This document shows, one piece after another, positions 57,516-64,000 of a stretch of DNA of 64,000 nucleotides; position 1 is the first letter of the stretch, and every line of letters starts with the position of its first letter. Below the pieces are notes generated by a model. It did no database searches. It saw only the letters and a program-made list of their open reading frames with translations, and had not been told where the DNA came from. Location of the stretch: positions 1 through 64,000 of the forward strand of contig JAAEAF010003565.1 of the NCBI GenBank assembly GCA_011037195.1, read 5' to 3'. This stretch comes from Triatoma infestans (Eukaryota > Arthropoda > Insecta > Hemiptera > Reduviidae). A program made the position numbers and the translations under genes.

Positions 57516-60500
57516 AATAGTAGTAGTACAACAGCCCTTTAGCACAACCAAGCAGAAGATGTCCATACGAGATTATCCTTTGCCTATCATCATGATAATT
57601 TGTATATGGGATTAAATAAGATTATATTTTAAGTTGATTTATGACATTATAACTAGTTAATATACTAGGTTATCCATTGTTATTAGGATTACATAATTGT
57701 TAATATAGTAATAACTTCACAAACAGTTGGAGATTAATTTGCAATTTACTAGCCAATCAGCTGACAGACATGGTCAATTATAGCTTTTAAATTTGGAATG
57801 ACTTAGTATGAACTAAATATATAGTAAACCAAGAGGATAACAAATTATTAAAATTATCTGTTTTAATAATTATTGTTAAAGTAATTTTTTACTAATTATA
57901 GCTTCAATTTGAAAATATCCCTTAAGAGTAAAATTTTATTCAGTTATAAGAGCTGGACAAAATTAACAGAGTACATCTTATTTTAATGAAAATCAATAAA
58001 ACAAGAGTTTTTTACAACGGAATTTCATTTGTTCACTCATTGTTTAAATTATAATAAACATGACCACAGATTTCCACCACAGCTAGAAACTATAAAAATA
58101 AATAAACAATAAACATTGGAAATAATATTTTTAAAACGAAAAAAAGGCTATGATCTAGTAATTTTTATACAACTGGCAATAATTTTTATACAACTCCTTC
58201 TCTTGTTTTAACAATTAAACTGAATATCCTTCCCTTTTGTGCTATCAAATTATTCTGAAGTCATTAAGATTTCTAGCCTGCCTAGGAATTCTCTACTGTG
58301 CATTATTGGAATATATAATGTTATGCATATTATGCATGAATATAATTTGCATATTCTATTGGATCAAGTTTTGGGTATGTGATGAAAGCTGAACAGTCTT
58401 TGAACTATTAGTTCACCAAACGACCAGGTGCAGTTTATATCATGCATCAGTAAAAAAATATTCGCAACAAAAGAGCTGAATGGAAAAAAATATATACTAC
58501 GAGAATGTCTGTGATGTTATGATGGTGACCTTTGAAAATCTAAAATTCTATAAGTTCTTCTAAATTCCTTCCTTCCTGCAACATAATTGAGTCTCTATAC
58601 ACTCATTTTTAAGATATATTACGGCTCCTCAGAATATTCTAGGGTGCTTCCCAGAAGCACATCACTCTAAATTAAATCAATTTAATTTCATGTCTTTTTA
58701 TCAAAAAGCTAGTACAAAATAATATTTTCCTCCGACCTAATCGATATTTCTGAACATCTCATCGGTGATCTCTAAGACAAATGTGTTTGAAAGAGAAACT
58801 CTCTTTAGCTGCTCTTTATATTATGCTCTAGTACAAATATAATTTATATAAGCCAAGACAGCATTTCTAAATTCAATCTATCCATTTCGTATGTGGATCT
58901 CAGATAGAATAGCCTAGCAATTTCTTTTGTTGGCATTTTTTTTTAAACAAAAATAGCTAATGAGAACATCTAAAATAGAACATCATTATAAAGTTATTTA
59001 TGATAGGCAAGAAAATAAAAGTGATGAACCATATCATATGTAACTAATAGCAGTGAAGACTAGAAATGAAAATTTTTCTTTCAATGCCACCAAGATTTCT
59101 CTAATCTTACACTATCATGACATTTTAGTTAACCTATAAAATGCAAGTCCTAACTTTTGTGCGAATTATCATATTGTATAACTAACTATACATTCCCATC
59201 TAGACTATCTCATATCCCACCTCTTCCAACAGGCCACAACACACAGTCATATATTTTTTTTACTCCTCTAATCTGAGTTTTTAGTCATAATTCAACGTGT
59301 TTTTTCAAGTTTCACATGTATTTTGCCTTCACTTGCTAAAAATTCTGGACATGGGTAAATCAAATTTGCTCGAAATAGCATATGCATTTTCTTAAAAAAA
59401 TAATGAAGAAATGCGACGATTCACCGCAAATTTAGAACTGTTACATAAACATGATAGAACAAGAACACCAAAATCTTGATAAATCCTACAGAATATAATA
59501 TATTGTGTCCATTTACATTAGGTAAGTCTTGAAATGATAAGGTGGCTCATTGTTTTATTGTTCATCAAATGAAAGTTTATAAATGTTCAGACATGAAAAA
59601 AATCAGGCATAAGCAGGTGATTCAACAAGCCTATTTATAATTGGAGAGATATTTTTAAATAAAATTAGAACTTTTAGTGTCTTGTGTCTATTGAGCTTGT
59701 TAAAACGTGAGAAAACCCATTGGAATATTTTATAAAATATAAATGATGCTTTCTGACAATTCCATCAAAATATAATAATACCAATACATTACTTTCTTGG
59801 CTGTTGCATCTTAAATTTGGCCCAAATACAATCTTTCTGGTAAAAATTGTATCAGCTGTTTCTCTAAGGTTATTTAGAGAAACAACTGATACAATTAAGT
59901 TACTGATACTGATTAAGTTCGGCTAATATTGAATGAGCTCGGACAAACTACCATCTTGAAGTCCATACATGAAAAGGACATAATTTAGTACAAAATTTAA
60001 GGAAGCAATATATAAAAGTGAATGACTCCAAAGGGCTGCTATAACTAATATCCCTCTACTTTTCAAGCACTGTACATGAAAACAAAAAAATTGCAGATTA
60101 ACCTTATTAATATAATGAATTCATGAAAAATTTAATTGCACCGCCTCAATATCTCATAAAAAATTGGGGTTCTAGAAAAGATTATCTTGTAATTCTCTAG
60201 CATGCCTACAGATTTTTAAAGCAAAAATTTGTACTATAATATTACGAAGAACAAATCATCTAAATTTATCGTGCGAGATACGATCATATTGTATTCTAAA
60301 TATTCTTCTTTTTGATCCCATACTCATAATCATTATCATGACAAAGTTTAGTAAACATTGCCAAATAATTTATCTTTACGTGGGAGGATATTATAAAAAA
60401 GATATTAGGTGCCAAAGGAACCAGCTAGACTAAGGCTAAGGCTTTGTCGAAAAACAGAGAAGAGTGCGGAAATTTTGCAAACCACCCTCTACACCTTCGG

Positions 60501-61982
60501 GTAGATAAGAGGACTAGAATAAGTAAGTAAGGTAAATTAACGATTGGGAAAATATATACATAGTTTCCAATCCCTTCATTTTCATTATCTGGGGAATCTT
60601 CACTAAGTAAATATTTTTCACAAATATTCTCAAAGAATTTAGGCTAACACTTCCCTAGTTACCTCACGGGCTATAAGGCATAAAGTTGCCGAATACAAAT
60701 GTCTCAACATCCTCTTTAGACAATGGGGTATAACAATAAATCCCTTTCCACAGTTAAGTTTGTATCTATATTTTTTATATTACAAAGTAAATTTACCCAT
60801 AATATAAAAATTCTAATTTTACAGCTATTTTTGAACCTTCACTTTGTAACTAACAAAAATAAAATCATACACATCCTCATACTGTTAAATCATTAATGCT
60901 TAATAATACTATCAAAAGGATTCTTATTATATTTATATATTATATGTATAAGGGGTTGTTCTTGTACAGATTTCAACATGCGTTACAACCTATCGTTATT
61001 ATCTGCGAATCCCATTTTCGTTTATAAAGATGATGTTGAAAGAGGAAAAAAAATACAACAAAATTGTGACATCATCTTTCCTAGGTTTGGTTTAGATAGG
61101 TTGGGCAAAGTATAACTGGTTTAGATTTAGGCAAAATGTTTTGAGGTTTGATTTAAATAGGTTCTGCAAAATATAAAGGTTAGACAAAATATCATTTTGC
61201 GGGCGCAAAATTCAAATAAAAATAATCTAATAGCTAACTAATCTAGCATGCTTTGTTCTCTAATGTTAAAATTAAATAAATAAAAAATGTAGTAATCATA
61301 ATTTTTTTTTATCATATTTGTAAAAAATTACAGAATAGTTTAAAAAAAGAAAACAAAATCTTTATAATGTCTAAATAAGTAAAATTGTTTTAAATTTTCC
61401 ATATATATAATATTATATACCATATACTTTTTCCATATATGTATTTATACCTTCACTTTGTAACTAACAAAAATAAAATCATACACGTCATCCTCATCAA
61501 ATACAGAGCATATAAGTTTGATTAACAAACCTTATATAAATTGTTTATAATAAACTGATTACAATTTTGGGAAGAAAATAATTTTCACAACTCAAAAAAA
61601 GAAGAAAAAAAACATTATCTCTTATTATTTACAGCACCGTAGTTTGTCCTAAACATAATATTTAGAGTACAAATTAGTAATTTCAATAAATTACAATTGT
61701 TTTCTTTTTCTTTATATTTATTAATGGGATCCTGAAGCTTAACGGCTTCTTTGTAGTTTTGAAAATTGTAATGAAAGTGAACGATTACATATCAATTATT
61801 GTGGAAAGGTTACATGCAATAAAGAAAAGAAAGAATATATTAAGTTATCTACAACATAAAATACTACAGTCCAAAAGTTTTATTTATAAAATTTTCATTA
61901 ATTTTCATAGCAAAAATTAAGTAAGATTTTTATTTTAAGAATATTAAAAATAATCATAATAAAAAAAAACAGTTAAATATGC
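57516..61982. other. Long AT-rich stretch without a recognised gene
   Basis: About 4.5 kb in which I find no credible coding frame, splice-linked exon or transposon. It holds a 23-bp inverted repeat with one mismatch (59845-59896) and a 46-bp direct repeat (60835-60880 and 61449-61497). Two similar AGGTTTG-GATTTAAATAGG segments occur near 61085-61180. Confidence 0.5.
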
Positions 61983-62235
61983 AATAAATTAGGTTTCATA
62001 TTATGAGTTATATAATTACAAAGCTATGTTAATTTCTTTGTAATATACACATTGTCTGCGCGACAGACACCCAGCGAGGTGGCGAGCGATGAGAGAAGTG
62101 TGTTGAACATGTAATAAATTAGGTTTCATATTATGAGTTATATAATTATATAGTTTTATGTTAATTTCTCTGTAATATACACATAGTCTGCGCGACAGAC
62201 ACCCAGGCGATGTGGCGAGCGATGAGAGAAGAGTA
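61983..62235. repeat. Two tandem copies of a 130-bp unit at the BEL edge
   Basis: aataaattaggtttcatatt starts at 61983 and again at 62113. Each unit ends with the GC-rich gcgcgacagacacccag and gcgagcgatgagagaag. The GC-rich half looks like BEL-derived sequence, the AT-rich half like flank, so the duplication includes the junction. Confidence 0.85.
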
Positions 62236-64000
62236 CAAATTGGAGTAGAATTGGAAGAATACAATTGGAGGCTGCATAGCTGGCGGAAGAACAGTTTTGC
62301 GCGAAACGTGAGGGAGTAAGTCACCCTAGAGGCCCCATCTGGCTGAGGGCGGCGCGTTTGATGTAGGCGGGATCACTCATGCGGAAGAAAGTGTCCGCGG
62401 TTCCATCCTAGCCCCAAAATTTTTAGAATTGGATCTCGGTCTAGGCACAGCGAAACCTCAGATGTGGGTAGCCGGCAATGTTCAGGCGGAAGATCCTGAA
62501 AGAGGGCGGGAGAATTGGAAGCCCATTTACGCAACTCGAATCCGCCCGCCATGAGCAGCTGCTACAGTTGAGCGCGTAGGGCTTGGGCTTCCGACTCTGA
62601 CGAAGCTTCAGTGAAGATGTCATCGAAGTACACGTCATTGAGTAACGCGGCTTGGGCAGAAGGTCAAATGAAAGCCACCAAATAACCCTTTATGACCACC
62701 GCGCTGCGGAGGCGGGCACTAGAAATAGCGAATGGGCCAGCGGAATCGACGCCGGTCACGGTGAAGGCTGTGGCGGCGGTGACGCGATGTGGGGGGGGGG
62801 AGGTTGTCCATGGGCTGCCGCCACATGCGGTAGCGCACCACGTTGCGGCCGTACAGGATCCAATAATGGCGGCGGATATAGGGTGATACGGATATTGGCG
62901 AAGGGTCCGTAGCGAGGTAGGGCGCGAAGCATACGCCGTGTTCAGGCGGAAGGGGGTCTTATTCCGAGAATCGCCAAATGATGCGCTTAAGATCCCGATG
63001 ATTTGGGGCGATAAGGATTTGGCGGTACATTTGCCGAATGCCGGCGGTGAAGACAAAGACGTGAAGGCGAAAACGTAGGAGGAGTGTGGCGATATCAGCC
63101 TGAGTAAGAGGTCGTTCAGGAAACGGCTGTTAGAGGAGGCGTTGAATACAACACGCAGCTTCGTTGGCGGCTCGTCATTCCGATGAACCGCGTGATGGGG
63201 AATATAGAACGGCTCATGCGTGGGTGGAGCGTCATCAGAAAGGACCGGCTCCATGTGAGCACTATGTAGGTAATCCTTCATGAATTCCCGATAGGCGTCT
63301 CGTAAAGGCGGATTCTGGTTAAGGCGCTTTTCCAACCGGAGGAACTGGCGGGTGGCGCCCGGTAACGGACACCCCGAGCGCCCCGAGAGGGAGAGACACG
63401 ATGTAGCGTCCACTGGCGGAACGCTGAACCGAGCGGTTCGTCGAAGGTAAGAGGTGAATTCTTGGGAACCTTATCTACCTCCCAGAAATGGTGCCCGATC
63501 TGGTTAAGATCTTCCTCTTCACTTTGAGAGTGAAAGGGGGCAAGATGTAGGGAGAAGTGGCGAACGCAGAGGGAGTCTCCGGAGCTGCACAGGGCGAGTG
63601 GTGGTGTCTTCCGACGACAATCATAAGAGGGAGGCGTGTCCAATGGAGGTGGGCGTGGAGTACGATAGCGTGCAGGCGTCGTTGGAGGAAGGCGGTGACG
63701 TCAGCAACGTAGGAAATTCGGTGCTGCATGCTCTAGCTCAAACGTCTCCCTGACCCAGGCGTCAAAATGGCGCGTAATTAGCGAAAACAGGAGGAAAAAA
63801 GCGAGATCAGGGACGCCACCTTGAGTAAGGCGTGGGCAGCTTCTAAGAGGCCGAAGAGGATCCGTTCCAGATTTTGAACAGACGGAAGGAGGGGTTGTAC
63901 AGGCGCGGCCAGAAGACGCTGGAGAAGGGTTACGGCAAAGTGCCAGCAGTTAGCATAAGCCGTATCAGGCATGCCGGAATTGACCCTCCTCCAGAGGAAT
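62236..64000 (-). pseudogene. BEL/Pao retrotransposon pol fragment, scrambled and truncated by the window edge
   Basis: On the minus strand from the right edge: a frameshifted region with HHFWEVDKVPKNSPLTFDEP (63480), LEKRLNQNPPLRDAYREF, YIPHHAVHRNDEPPTKLRVV and FNASSNSRFLNDLLL (RT fingers), MYRQILIAP and LNTAYASRPTSLRTLRQ. Then an integrase piece (RVTAATAFTVTGVDSAGPF, IKGYLVAFI, 62790-62664), and after it RT again: DVYFDDIFTEASSESEAQAL (62650), GGFELRKWASN and LTFRAKLFFRQLC (62310). In BEL elements integrase follows all of RT and RNase H, so the order here is rearranged. The active site reads YFDD rather than YVDD. Many stops; GC-richer than the surroundings. Confidence 0.85.

Noticed and set aside
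1..64000. CRISPR array, operon, prophage or bacterial features
   Set aside because: All recognisable content is insect nuclear (spliced exons, LINEs, SINEs, LTR elements, mariner); repeats are not evenly spaced with unique spacers.

Overview
The window is a TE-saturated, AT-rich stretch of an insect nuclear genome. I find one host gene. It lies on the minus strand, is split into at least four short exons spread over about 43.7 kb, and encodes a secreted protein that I recognise as the 27-kDa hemolymph glycoprotein family (DUF1397). Exon 1 (55091-55130) carries the start codon and signal peptide; exons 2 to 4 are at 54499-54665, 35125-35246 and 11459-11613. Their splice phases agree, and the 3' exon(s) must lie beyond the left edge or unrecognised in intron 4. 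Almost everything else is intron content or flank built from mobile elements. The gene family is insect-specific as far as I know; I cannot name the species.

Layout, left to right. 1-10922 (intron 4 or beyond): an RNase H-bearing LINE (1-2763) and a young Gypsy LTR retrotransposon (LTR-A, 2851-8540, minus) are nested in an older non-autonomous LTR element (LTR-B copy 1). LTR-A is itself split in gag by a small foldback element (FB-1 copy A). 11614-35124 (intron 3): a worn RTE-like fragment, an R1/LOA-type LINE with RNase H (13387-17845), a Jockey LINE (19466-23745) nested in a tandem-repeat-bearing MITE (MITE-S), a tRNA-derived SINE, a full-span LTR-B copy 2 (25406-32372) interrupted by another R1-like LINE, and two TIR MITEs. 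35247-54498 (intron 2): three more MITE-S copies, FB-1 copies B and C, an RTE LINE (42650-47720) interrupted by an internally deleted mariner, a perfect hairpin insertion, a second SINE, and a near-perfect 434-bp palindrome (FB-2). 55131-64000 (upstream of the gene): mostly featureless AT-rich sequence, a third SINE, and a GC-richer, scrambled BEL/Pao element at the right edge.

The most interesting signal is in the foldback elements. The arms of FB-1 and of the unrelated-sequence FB-2 both contain a hammerhead-ribozyme-like core (CUGANGA, stem II, GAAA, a very short stem III, then a GUH cleavage triplet), with stem I pairing kept by different bases in the two families. Such motifs with minimal stem III are known from Penelope-like elements and retrozymes. 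FB-1 copy A has a 12-bp target duplication inside a Gypsy element whose two LTRs are almost identical, so this family moved recently. Other notable points: two different LINEs sit in the same Asn-coding AAT run of two LTR-B copies; LTR-B has a conserved series of splice-acceptor-like sites in its 3' half; and in the BEL element an integrase segment sits inside the reverse transcriptase.
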